Of a DNA stretch of 64,000 nucleotides, positions 11,442-22,600 are shown one piece after another (within the stretch, counting starts at the first letter, position 1; each line of letters begins with the position of its first letter). The stretch is taken from positions 200,481,946 through 200,545,945 of the forward strand of contig OZ018325.1 of NCBI GenBank assembly GCA_963969495.1, in the 5' to 3' direction. Origin of the DNA: Ceratothoa steindachneri (taxonomy: Eukaryota; Arthropoda; Malacostraca; Isopoda; Cymothoidae). The notes under the pieces were generated by a model. That model ran no database searches and was not told the origin of the DNA. It saw only the letters and a program-made list of their open reading frames with translations. Both the position numbers and the translations under genes were made by a program.

Positions 11442-14085
11442 GAAATGTATTTTGGGTATATTTGTATGCTTTGATAGTTTTAAGAATGGTACCTACTCTC
11501 ATCGACAATACAACAAAATCTTTACTATCTCTATTCATTGCCCAAATCTTCTAAGTGAATATTTCAGTAAATCCTGTTCACGTAGCTTTCTTCCTTCTTC
11601 TATTATAGCTCCCTCCCCCATCCCTCCCCGGTCCCACTTCTCATTGGCCTTCCCCCTCCCGGCGCTCCTATATTTTGGAGTTTGCGTATGTTGTTATTTA
11701 TTGTCTGGCAACTTAGCTGTTGACTTCGGATCTCTTTCATAACCGCCACATGTCCACGTTGCGAAATAGCATTTGTCGTGTATAGGGGGTTCTTTCTACA
11801 TAATCTTTAGGCCAGTTTGAATTTGACTACATTTGGTTTCGATTAAATTCTGGTTTACGCCATAGTCTATGACCACTCAAACAAACCAGCTAGGCATAAA
11901 GGCGGAGCTTGGCAAGTTGGCGAATGTTTTCTTTTGCCGTTGTGGCTTTAATTTCAATACTTTACCCGATATTTATATATAGTTTATATAAAGCAAGAAC
12001 GACTATTCGAAGACTTACGCAAAAAAAAACGCAACAAAATCAGCTGATTGTCACATCAGTAGCTTTAAGTTATCATACACTTGGCAACTTCTATTGACAC
12101 TGAACGCATTTTATACGCGCGCGCGCGCGGTACGTTCAGTTTCTGGTTAAACAGTAAACACTGTTCTCCCTTTGTGCGAACCTTCATTTCGATTACATCT
12201 ACGCCATGCGCTGCTTGTTCGTCTATTCATTGTAAACTTTAGAAGTGAAATCTCTTAGGATTTCTTTTGATGTAGTCGTGTATCAAAGGATTTTCCGTAT
12301 CTTTTTCTCGCTGTAAAACATCCCTCCTCCCTTGGGAGAAAGTTTCCAAAATGGTTATAATTGTGGGGCTTGGCAGACTTCTTCTGAAATGAATAATGCA
12401 AATAGGAATTCTAAAATTTCTCCTTCAATTTTATCTGTGTATGTTTACACGAAAAATATATTATTTTTTTATACCATCTTTTATTTATTCCCTTACATAT
12501 TGTTTTAACAGGATACTGTTTCAGTCGAGTATTTTATTTTCTCCCTACTTTTTACCCCCGTGACGGAACGATAGCGGGGTCACGCGTGATGGGCCCAGCA
12601 AACCCCATTTAGGATTATTTTGCCCTGTAACTTCGCACATTTTCACATTCAGAACTTCATGACTTCCGCTTTTTTTTTACAAATGTATGCCATTTGGGGA
12701 AAACTTATTAAACTTTAAATTGTTCAAAATTTGCTACAGACTGTTTAAAGATACCTTAGTAATAATCCGTAGCCTTTTTTTTAATATCCATGAGCCATTT
12801 CTGGACTCTTGTTACAAGATATAAAATTTGGTTCTTTACTATAATATTAAGCGCAAAAAACAATGGCTTGGAAGAATGTGAAAAGAGACATTCATTTATG
12901 TGTTCCTCAATAATGTGCAAACAGTTACTGCAGGCTTTGTAGACGTTCAGCAATCGCAACGTTTTGAACAAGAACGTCCTTCACCTGTCCTCTTTCAATA
13001 CACGCCCACTCTTGGCACGTTTGACCTAAGAAGAAAAATATTGTATTAGTCTTGGAAGTTTGTCCTCATTCTCCATAACATCGGATTGCCATTTATTCGT
13101 CATTAATTGCCTCGCCCAAATAGCGGACCTCTCGCGAGCTTCAAGGGGATAAGACGTTCGATTTCTTAGGTCAAAGCAGCTCATGAGCAAGTTGGCCGCC
13201 CAATGGGCGGATACCTTTTTACTCGTCCCCGTGTGTGCATTTTCACACGCACCGTTCCATCAATACACAACACCGCTATCCTTTTCTTTCACACAACAGG
13301 AGCTGCCAAGTGTAGGCCATGAATGGTCTTTTGCAGTCTCCTTCTTTTCTTATGTTCTTATGTTCTTATTCACATTCACAGCACAGTCTACATACCCACT
13401 GTCTCTGTTCCGGAGCTTCCTGTCGATGGAGTACTAGTGTCCTTAGGTGCGCGCTCATATCCACAGTATTTTTCTTTAATCCATCCATGGGTGTCATTTT
13501 TTATGGCTGATCAGTTTGGAATAATTATTAGTTTTATTTAATTTTTCTTTAATAATTATTTAGTATTTCCCGGTCTGGGGATCTCGTCCAAGATGCGATG
13601 AAGGTAGAAAAGGCTATAAAATATATTTCATCACGACCGAATAAATTCTTCAAGAAAGATATCCACTGCTTAGTTTAACGGTGGGGAAAGCATTGTGGGC
13701 GATGATAGAAACTACTTTGATTCGTAAATGTTTTTTATATATTAAATGATTTTGCTTTCATTAAAACATTTTCTTGACAACCTAATAAATTACTGGCGAC
13801 TTCGTATCAGTGACTAGGATTCACCTTCTGGACACGGTTCTCCTGGGATTTTTTTCTTGTTTAACTATGTCGACTCTAATAAGTGCTTATAAGTGTTATT
13901 AATATGTTCGTACTGCAAATTCAACTCTTTGACAGGGCCCGGGTAAATTGTTGCGTTTCTCCTTTGCCCTCTATGCCCCCACTCTTTTCTAAGAATATAC
14001 CCTCCTTATTTACTCTAGGATTTGTAACTTGTATAGACAACGCCCGCAGGCTGCAATATGCCAGGCTTGTGTGGTCTTAGGCGTC
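11439..14085. other. Non-coding AT-rich sequence
   Basis: The only structures are a short (GC)n run near 12117-12128 and small homopolymers. I recognise no gene. Confidence 0.5.
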
Positions 14086-14089
14086 GCTG

Positions 14090-15385
14090 CGCTATTAATG
14101 AAAGAGTAGTTTTGCCTTAATAAGACCTTGTGCTTAATGGGTTACCATCCCCCTGCGGCCGTTCTCGGGTGCACAAGGCTGTACCACTTATGGTGGACGG
14201 GCGTTACCTACTTGTTGCCTGTCAGTCCAACTAAAAGTCTCTCGTCCATCTCTGGGTCTGCCACAAGACATCTTAAGCTCCTGGCCCTCTTATTGACAAT
14301 TAATGAGACACTAATGGTTCCATTCTGTCGACATACCTCTCTTGCTGCCCATTTGGGTGCTGCGGCCTTTGGGTAGCGACTATCCACTGAATAACTTCTG
14401 GTCCGTGTGCCTCGCCGCACAATCGCGAACTCCACGGATTAATGCACCCAGGGTAGGAGCCCTGAAAAGTCTGAAAACCCGAGACGGGGGATAACACGCC
14501 GTGCCCCTTCAGAGACCGGATTATGATGTTTAGCGACTCAGACTCACAAAGCGCTCTGAGTGCTCTCGGGGCATTGGATTCTCCGCAACCCCCATTTCTT
14601 TGTACGGTATCCGTGATGCCACGGTTACGGCGAGCCGGGCAGAGGTCGAGATCATCTTCTGGCGACGAGACCTGCGTTTTGCTCTTTTTCAAGGTGATTA
14701 CACTGCAGGAATCAGGTCAGCCTTCAGGCTGCTGCCTGGCAAAAAAGATGGTGAGATGGATGAGGGGAACCTAAAGTTACGTGACATTGCGCCGCGACTG
14801 TTCCCATAGACCTACTACCCCCTCAATGCCGCCGCGGCTTTGGGTCACTTTCTGTCAGTCTCCGAATTGGACACACTTGCGGGACGCAGTGACATTTGAT
14901 GGAGCGCTCTCCTGCACCTTACTGCGACGACTGCGTTGCCCCCTTCCCCTTCGACTGTTCGGTACATTCTTATTGAATGTCCCAGTCTGGGTAATCTTCA
15001 CGCACGTTACCTGTCCCGATACGTGACGAGCGGGGTCGCTACCCCTTGTCCCTTGTGCTCGGGACGAGTTCGCATGATCACATGCAGTGTGCGTCAAGGC
15101 GACGAGTTGTGCACACAAAATTATGAACTATTTGACTTCTTAGAAAAGGCTGGCGTCCTCCATTTTATTCTCACTTTGGTGTTGGGCGCATGCTCTCCCG
15201 CTGAAGTGTGCTTCCTTCTTGCTTTTTTTGCTTCTTTTGCCTTTGGTTTTCTTTATTTGCTTTGGATTTCTGGGTGTTTTTTTTCTCTTTCGATTTGTAA
15301 TCTAGCCTAGCATTAAGCTATGGGATGATTGCGTTGATTTCTGCCCTAGTAGGCAGTCGCTAGATGGGCGATGAAAAGAATAGAA
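14090..15385 (+). mobile_element. I-like non-LTR retrotransposon, copy C (3' part)
   Basis: Contains the RT C-terminal region shared with copy A (CTGCGGCCTTTGGG at about 14360), an RNase H remnant, the conserved C-terminal block and the family's 3' UTR. The 3' end carries GCCCTAGTAGGCAGTCGC near 15343, the signature shared with copies E and F. Copy D starts directly after it. Confidence 0.8.
14520..15020 (+). pseudogene. RNase H / ORF2 C-terminus pseudogene, copy C
   Basis: RNase H degrades RNA in an RNA:DNA hybrid and is the last enzymatic domain of I-type ORF2. The FSDSDSQSAL block (third acidic motif) is visible at 14529-14558. It is followed in shifted frames by the VEIIFW block. The sequence then jumps to the region that in copy F follows the GNERAKESA motif, so the segment with the last active-site residue is deleted. 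Downstream blocks equivalent to RIGHTR.TH and CP.L..L.ARYL are present in altered frames. It is not functional. Confidence 0.75.
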
Positions 15386-15830
15386 CCATCTCCGCAGCCT
15401 CTGCCCCTTAAATGAGGGCAGCAACTAAGGAGCTTGGGGCCCCTCACCACTGTAGAAAGCTGGACGGTCTCTCTTGGAAAATCGGGTTCCCCAAAGGACG
15501 TGGGACCTACCACCACAAAGCCGCTTCGCTAGCCATATCTTTCGAGGCACGATGAGAAGATCGTACACACAGCCAAACCTCGTGAGACCATCCCCGGGCC
15601 CTCCTAAGAATGCCTCCGAAAGGAGGAAAGCAACAAGGGTGAGAAGTCGGGCCCCTCCAAAAGAAGGACCCTACCCCAAATCCATCCCGCCTGCTGAAGG
15701 TATCGAGGTAACAGAAGGAAGCCTCGTATGGCGAGCCAATACTTCGAAGGCAGCGGCATCTTCGGAGCCTTTTACGGGTCCGAAGTTTACGGCCATTCCC
15801 GTGAGTGTCTTGTTTTCAAGCAGACCTCCT

Positions 15831-16011
15831 CCCGCATTACCTTCGAGCTAGGTCATGAGGGCATTTTTCTTGAATGTAATTTGCATAGATTCCAGACACC
15901 TGGGAGGAGCTGCGGTAGCTCGTCTCTTCCCTCTCTCGTAGCTATTTATTTGCCTTTAAGAGCCCAGGTTGAGTGCCTGTCCCCTTGCCACCCTTCGGCG
16001 TATAAGAGTAC
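15831..16011 (+). pseudogene. APE endonuclease N-terminus, copy D
   Basis: SELGLEAIFLQWNCRGLP in copy F corresponds here to FELGHEGIFLECNLHRFQ, and the next 35 residues also align in a shifted frame. The catalytic Asn of the .WNCRG block is at the position now read as CN. Only about 60 codons remain before the break to the inverted RNase H piece. Confidence 0.65.
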
Positions 16012-16195
16012 CTATTTCATGATCCAGTCCTTGAATTGTGCACGAACCGTAATCTTCTGTACCGATCGGTGTATTGGAACCAGCTCGGCCGTGGAGACAT
16101 GCAGCGCCCGGTAGAGCCCCGTTGACTTGAAACAATGGATACTGAATGAAAGCTGACACCCTTTTCGGATTTGAAGCCACCCGTGAACATTGGCA
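16012..16195 (-). pseudogene. Inverted RNase H fragment inside copy D
   Basis: The reverse strand encodes a stretch matching the first half of RNase H in copy E. FTAELVAIHQSVQEITRRA there corresponds to STAELVPIHRSVQKITVRA here, giving the second acidic motif (TAEL). The MYTDG motif is degraded to VHGWLQ. Its orientation opposes the endonuclease before it and the RT after it, so it marks an internal inversion. Confidence 0.8.
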
Positions 16196-17060
16196 CTCAA
16201 GTTGATAGATAAATTGGTTAATGTTAGGTTAGTTATTTTTTGCACAGCGGAGGCCACCTGTCACCCGCAGAATGCGTTTTTCGCAAATTCCACTCCACGT
16301 CGAGCGCTCTGCTCGGACTGGTAAATGCTATTTGCGAGGCCTTGCTTCGTAGTCAGCATTTCGCCACGGTGTTTATCTATCTGGAGAAGCCCTGGGATAG
16401 CGCATGACGATAAAATATCATAGAGAGCCTTAACAGCATGGGGTGACGGGACGCCTCACAATTTTCTACGATATAGTCGTTCCCTGTAGAGGGGGACCGC
16501 TCTCCGGTCGTTAGATCGGATAGCGGTGAAATTGGACGTACCACACAGGAATGTCCTCGGCTAACTCTCTCTCTTGGGTATCAACAGTATCATCTTGGTG
16601 CTGGCGGAAGATATTCTCGCTCCATTATACGTAGACGACCTTTCGATCTCTTTTTGTGCGACTTAGATGCTTACTCTGGGATTTGAGACTACGACAGGCT
16701 CTTCCCACCGGTCTCTCGCTTTGTCGAAGCGTAAAGTTTCGTGTTTTTTTTCTGTCGAAAACAAATGCGGTGCACTTCTGTCACCATCTCCCGCTTCACC
16801 TCGCACCGGACTCGTTCCTAAACGGGGTTCGCCTGGATCTGGTGGTCGCACCATTTTCTTGTTGTTTTTGACTGCCACCCCACCTGGGAGGCTCATATTT
16901 GCATCCTTAGTCTCTTGTACCCGCGCCATGGTTCCGTGATGTTCAGTACTTTGGGTGCTGATACAACTACTGCTCTTGTATTTTACTGCTCCTTAGACTA
17001 CGGATGAGAGTTTTACGCATCCTCACCCAAGCGTAAATTGTTGAAGGTGGACTCGATCCA
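16196..17060 (+). pseudogene. Reverse transcriptase pseudogene, copy D
   Basis: Nucleotide identity to the RT of copies A and B starts at about 16205 (AAATTGGTTAATGTTAGGTTA). The catalytic region reads ...YVDDLSIS at about 16628-16655 in one frame, from the same bases as copy A (GTAGACGACCTTTCGATCTC). Downstream is PDSFLNGVRL, equivalent to PVLFLNGAYL of copy B. It carries many stops and cannot encode an enzyme. Confidence 0.7.
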
Positions 17061-17430
17061 CCACACTGGTCTCTGTGTTGCGGCCGGTATCTCATAGCCA
17101 CTATAGGGAGCCTCTTTATCGACGCCGGTGAGATGCTGCTCGCTTTCCGCCGCAAACATGACATCATGCGTTTGTAAGCGTAAGCACATGGTCTCCATCA
17201 ATCGGCAACTGGTTTTAAATGATTCGCGGTTGATCTTGACTGCGCCTATGCCACCGTGAGACGCCAATCATACCTTCGGGTAAGGTAGGGCAACTTCTTC
17301 GAGCGTTCTATGTATCTCTTGGACCTATGGAACATTGTCGCTATGCCTCTGCTTGCAAGTTTGTTTGTTTTATATCGCGGGAGTATTGGTACCGAGGAAT
17401 AGGCCGAGGGGTGGTTGGAGTTTTCCCCGA

Positions 17431-17434
<4 letters not shown>

Positions 17435-17475
<41 letters not shown>
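17435..17475. repeat. (TA)n microsatellite, 41 bp
   Basis: Pure TA tract about 100 bp downstream of copy D. A smaller TA run follows at 17674-17692. Confidence 0.97.
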
Positions 17476-17477
<2 letters not shown>

Positions 17478-18540
17478 TATTATCACGAATGCGGAGGGGT
17501 CGTCGTACTACTCCTTATACTTCGTTCGACCCGTGCCCTGAATGGGTTTATTGACTCAGTGCTTAGAGGTTGGCTACAGAGGGATTGGAATAAGCTTTGC
17601 CAGCAAGCGACCCAAAGGAAGTTAGATACACAACAATATGAAAATAAAGTTTTAATGAACGCTAAACAAGAAAAATATATATATATATATATACAAATAA
17701 GGTTCTTTGAGAGATAAATTAATAAGTGAAGCTCGGATATCTCACTTGGCTTGTAAATAACTGTTCACTATGTAAATCCCTATACACTTTTAATGTTGGT
17801 AAGCTTCGCGGTGAAGTTGGGGAATGTGAAAGGGAAGAGTTACCTTGGAACCTGATGTTCGGATGGCGCTGGTGAGTGAAGGTGGTGAGATACGGGGTGG
17901 AGACGATGAGGTTGGTTCTCCAGGGACCGACCTGATCCCACAATTCCGTCACGATTCTGCTGGAAGAAGGCGGTGACGGGACCTTCTTGTTAAAGAGGGC
18001 CCCACGCTCGTGAACTCCGAGAAATCTTGGGTGCCTTTGTGAGGGGGCCGAAGTGACCTATCAACGCGTAGGGTCACGGAGAAAGGCCGGGATGTAGTTT
18101 TCTCGCTTAGGGAACCAGAGTGAGGCTGTTTGTAGCTTCGGCTCTGAAAACGTGAGTACGAGCCTGGGTCCGCACTGACTTGTAGACCAACCGGGTAAGG
18201 AGCCTCCCTAACTGGGACCGATCTCCTCTCTGAAGACTTGGTGCATCTACGATTTACCACAACACCGAGATAGATGGCAATTCCTGCCCTGCCAGACGCT
18301 GTGCAAGCTCTACTACCGAGGGTTAAAAGAATTCATCTTTTATACCCGAAACTCGGGAGAGGTTCACCTGGCTCCGGAAGTAGATTTGATGTCAAGCGGC
18401 TTTCTTAGGGTGAGAGCTGCTTGATTATTTCCTCCAGTTCGTCCTTTGTAAAGTTCCGGAAACCACCGGAAGCCAAGATGGGCTCCCATCTATTGATAAC
18501 CACTCCTGGAAGGAATGCGGTGGTTAGCTGAAATTGCCGG
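17476..18540. other. Non-coding sequence, no gene recognised
   Basis: GC content rises from about 17800. Open frames exist on the reverse strand (17949-18260 and 18405-18770) but match no family I know; the second overlaps the forward RNase H of copy E and is probably its shadow. Confidence 0.4.
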
Positions 18541-18549
18541 CTGGTTCTT

Positions 18550-19046
18550 CCGGCGGGAGGCCACACGCTGGAACCGTGCCAGTATATACGGATGGCTTCA
18601 AGTCCCAAGATGGGGTCGGCTTCCACGCCGTATCCCCTCTGTTTGAAGTCAGCGGGGCTGTGCCAGGCGCTGCGTCTGTCTTCACGGCCGAGCTGGTGGC
18701 AATACACCAATCGGTACAGGAGATTACGCGACGTGCCCGGTTCGGAGATCGGATTGTGATCTATAGCCACTCACAAAGCGCCCTGAGTGCTCTCGTGGCA
18801 TTGGAATCTCCGCATTTCCTGGTTCGCGATATCCGTGAGGCCACGGTTTTGCGGATGTCGAGATTATCTTCTGCTAGGTTCCTAGACATGAAGGAATTGC
18901 GGGGAATGAGCGCGCCAAAGAGTCCGCGAGGACTCTGCGACCGGACCAGCGTTTCGCTCTTCCTCAAACCGACTACATGGCAGGAATACGTGCAGCTCTT
19001 CGGGTTGCCTGGCAAAGAAGATGGGAGACGGTCGAAGGGAACTTAA
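18550..19046 (+). pseudogene. RNase H domain, copy E
   Basis: A 170-codon frame from 18534 gives the longest RNase H reading in the family. VYTDGFKSQDGVGFHA holds the first Asp. FTAELVAIHQSVQEI holds the Glu. IYSHSQSALSAL should hold the third acidic residue but has His (YSHS instead of YSDS). The frame then shifts, and the GNERAKESA block is read only in another frame (about 18902-18930). The element-wide replacement of the last Asp (AK instead of AD) is present here too. It is inactive as it stands. Confidence 0.8.
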
Positions 19047-19059
19047 AGTTGCGTGCCAT

Positions 19060-19300
19060 TGCGCCGCGACTGTTCCCATGGACCTATCCCCTAATGCCGC
19101 GACGGCTTCAGGTCGCTTTCTGTCGTCTCCGAATCGGGCACACTCGTGTTACGCATCGCCATTTGATGGAGCGCTTGCCTACGCTCTATTGTAAATACTC
19201 CGTCTTCCCCCAGACAGTTCGGCACATTCTTGTCTAATGTCCCAGTCTGGATGATCTCGCACGTTACCTGTCCCAGTACTGGGATGGGAGGGGGGGGGGT
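19060..19300 (+). pseudogene. ORF2 C-terminal Cys/His block, copy E
   Basis: Frame-shifted coding for RLRIGHTRVTHRHLMER, followed by a block with TVRHILV.CP and DLARYL. Non-LTR ORF2 proteins with RNase H commonly end in such an H..H..C..C..H segment of unknown function. The same block occurs in copies C, F and G, which shows that all four share the same 3' coding end. Confidence 0.7.
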
Positions 19301-19645
19301 CGCTACCGCCTGTCCCTAGTACTCGGGACGAGTTCGTGTACACCGACCTGTGGACTTTTAGACTTTTTGGAGGAGGCTGGCCTTCTCTCCGTTATTTAAT
19401 ATTCAAATATGGATCACGGTCTTCTTTAGCGTGGGACCGCGGGCCTTCCCCCGTCGATGGAGCTCGCTCTATATTTTTTAAATTCTTTTGTTTTTTTCTT
19501 TTTGTTTGTAATATTTTTTTGTTTTTGTTGTTTTTTCGTTTTTTAATTTGGCTTTTTTGTATAGCCTAGATACACGCTAGCTTGATCACGGCGACTTATG
19601 CCCTAGAAGGCAGTCGCCAGATGAGATAATAGAACAAAAAGAACA

Positions 19646-22600
19646 AAAATAAATATGGCCTTTTAAAATTCGTCTTACAAGTGAAGGCAAAGTTAAATCT
19701 CAGTTTTATGATGGTTACAGATTTTAAATTAAAAGCCCTCTGAAGCTCAGAGGGTAGGCGCCTGAAATTAATGGGTAGAGATTTCTTTACGCTGCCCAAA
19801 GCCCAACCCGCACGGTAATTGATAGATGGAAAAAATCACTAGATTGATTGCTGCTGTTCCATGGTTCCGAAACCCATGCAGTTAATTTTATGCCTCTTGC
19901 ATTTAAACGTACTCATTATCCATAGTTTTGCGACCAGGCCTCGATAAATCTCTGCAACTATTCTTTGGTACAACAGTTCACTAAAGGGAATACATATTGA
20001 GGTAATAATAAACTAAAATGGTTTCATTTTGCCATTGCGAGGGGAACAAATTTATTTAATTGGGGGTTTGTGGAGTTTCTGAAAATCCGGCAACCACCCG
20101 AGCGTTTTCTCCAAATCTGCTATAGCCTGCTTGTTTTCACCCAAGCCATCTTTTTGTTCCCACTCTTCTTATTTTCTCTAATTGCGTATGTTCCGAGTCG
20201 AACTTTCTAAGTCATTCCTCCACATTGGATGTTTCTTCTCATGACATACCTAGGATGGAAAAATTCAATAGTCTTCAACCATACATATTGATGTACGCAT
20301 TTTATCTACACACATGGGTTCGGCCTATACGCACGCACACGTGTGCACCGCCGAGTTAATTTAACGTCCTCTCTACAACATCGGTCGTACATGAACTTGG
20401 GTAATGACGGACAATGTCCACGTTCCAGCCTCCCTATTACGAGACCTGCTATGATTCTCTATTTTCTTTGTATCTTTCTATTTTCGTATTAAGATATCTT
20501 ACTGAAAGGTAGAAGATAATATAAAAAGTACAGTTCTTTTTCTGTTTTTGTGTTTGAATGAGCCAACTCGTAAAGGAGTGTTGAACTGGCCCGGAATTTC
20601 CGAAATAACTTTCAGCATTTGGCAACTTTTTCTCATATGGAGAAAGGGTTCCTTTATGTTTTCAGGCCATATTATATCCTCTATTGCATGGGCTAAAATC
20701 ACACATACGTTGTATTGTATTTTAAAATCATTAGAGGCTCATCTCTTTAGTTGTATACGATACTAAAAAAATACAGCGTTCGTTTGGGTCACGGAAGGAC
20801 TTGTGCTATATTAATTACGTCCGTTCACTTCTAAAAATTTTAGCTCTCCGAATAGCCACAGTTGTGGAAAATGAAATTTCAGGCAACTGCACGCTTTGAC
20901 CTTGACGGAAGGTTTGTAGTTGTTGTTTTTTTTAGTTTTTTTTTGTCGCTAAAGTCTTGCTCGTCGCCACAGCTTTTTACCTTTTTTATAACCTCTTTTA
21001 TAAAATGAATAGCATTTTTGTGCGCCAAATTTTAAATAGGTTTTGACAAAGGATTCGCCCGTGTGTACATTGAGTTTGGTGTCTGTATGTGAACGGATGA
21101 AAATGCGCGCTATACGACCCTAATTCGCGCATGACTAGATGAGAACATTATCTCCTAATTGGCTTTATATGTGTGCATGTATATACACATTCACGTCCAT
21201 ATCTAGCTCTGGCTTGAGGCGTTGACCTCTCATAATTTTCCTTTATTTCACATCAACCTCACTATTTTCCCACAAAGTGAGGGTGGCGCGCCTCAGCGCC
21301 CTGTTAAACTGAACGGGTTCCGCGCGACACCCCGGCCCATAATCCTGAACACGGTGTATTGAATACCTTTTTCACTTTGCCATGACAAACTGGCAATTTA
21401 CGAAGGCATAGGAGGAACAACCGAACAGATCGACGTAATGTTTTCCGATTCAATCTTGTTGTTTGAGGTCAGTTTCCGTCTTCCGAAGCCAAATATATCA
21501 ATTCAAGGAATTTACGCACCCCTCGGAAAAGACGGCTTTAATTCTACACACACACAAATGATATGTTTATTTGTGTGCATTTCGACTGGGTAAGATTATT
21601 TGACTGCCCTGAGGCTCTACGCACATGTAAGCATAACAGATGAGAGTATAGCTGAGAAGAGAATACACAAGTGTTAGTGTGCGATAGGGTTGGTAGACCG
21701 GCGAAACTCACCGGTGGCCCGCGAGCAAATTTGTAAATACAAAAATTAAAATATTTTATCAATCAAAAACTTTAAAAAATTCTTTGCACTCGTCTCACAA
21801 CTCCCAGAAATTGAAGAAAATATATTTTTCATTGTTTTAACATTGATAGTTTTCTATTTCTTTTTGGTAGGAGGGGGTAAGCTTGCACCAAATAAAATAT
21901 GAATGTCACGCACGATGCAATAATATTAGTTCAATTTCGGTCAAATAGGGGCAATTTTGAAAAGAAAGGGTTATTTTGGGAGTTGAACGTTTTTTTTTAT
22001 TCAATCTGAGGAGTGATATTATTTATTAGCACTGCCCATTGCGTTAATTTTGATTTATGAATTTTTAGGATCTTTATAAAGTTTTTTAGAAAATATTTTC
22101 TTATTTATTGTTACAAGATACGTGTTGATTGTTAGGTTTTGAAGGCTAAATGAGTGATAATTGTCCTTGGATGGGGTGTGTGAGGGTGTTCGCTTGGTAC
22201 TATAGCACTTAGCACTCATCAATAAGAAAAGTCAAAAAGTACCGGAAAACCATGGTAGGTTTTGGCTTAATAGGCCATGAAGAGATTGGATGGGGAGCCT
22301 ATTTATTTATGTTGCATTAAACATGGAACATGTATATGAGAAATGCATATAGTTAAGATCTGTGAAAATCACTCATTGGAACATCGCTACTTATGGCATT
22401 TTGCATTCCTCGCTATAATCATGAATAGTTCAAACCAAACCAAATATTTCAGGGTGATTTAAACCATATTTTTGACAGTCGAGTCACGACGTCGATTTGT
22501 TACATAGAAACCCAAACATTGTTTTCGATGAGACTGAAAAAAAAATCAAACGGCCGTATTTGTCTTCCTAAATTAGGGGAACATAGAATTTACTTAGACT

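Larger units (their letters stand above)
15400..17340 (+). mobile_element. I-like non-LTR retrotransposon, copy D (rearranged)
   Basis: A mosaic of family segments: ORF1-ORF2 boundary sequence, the start of the endonuclease (+), an RNase H piece in reverse orientation (-), then an RT domain (+) and the linker that normally sits between RT and RNase H (GCCTATGCCACCG.GAGACG near 17246, matching copy F near 31574). Parts occur out of order and on both strands, so at least one inversion and several deletions took place. Confidence 0.75.
18545..19645 (+). mobile_element. I-like non-LTR retrotransposon, copy E (3' part)
   Basis: Consists of the RNase H domain, the C-terminal block and the 3' UTR, ending near GCCCTAGAAGGCAGTCGCC (about 19600), so it is a 5'-truncated copy. 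It is close in sequence to copy F over the RNase H region. A 10-base G run at about 19288-19298 and T-rich UTR follow the coding part. Confidence 0.8.
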
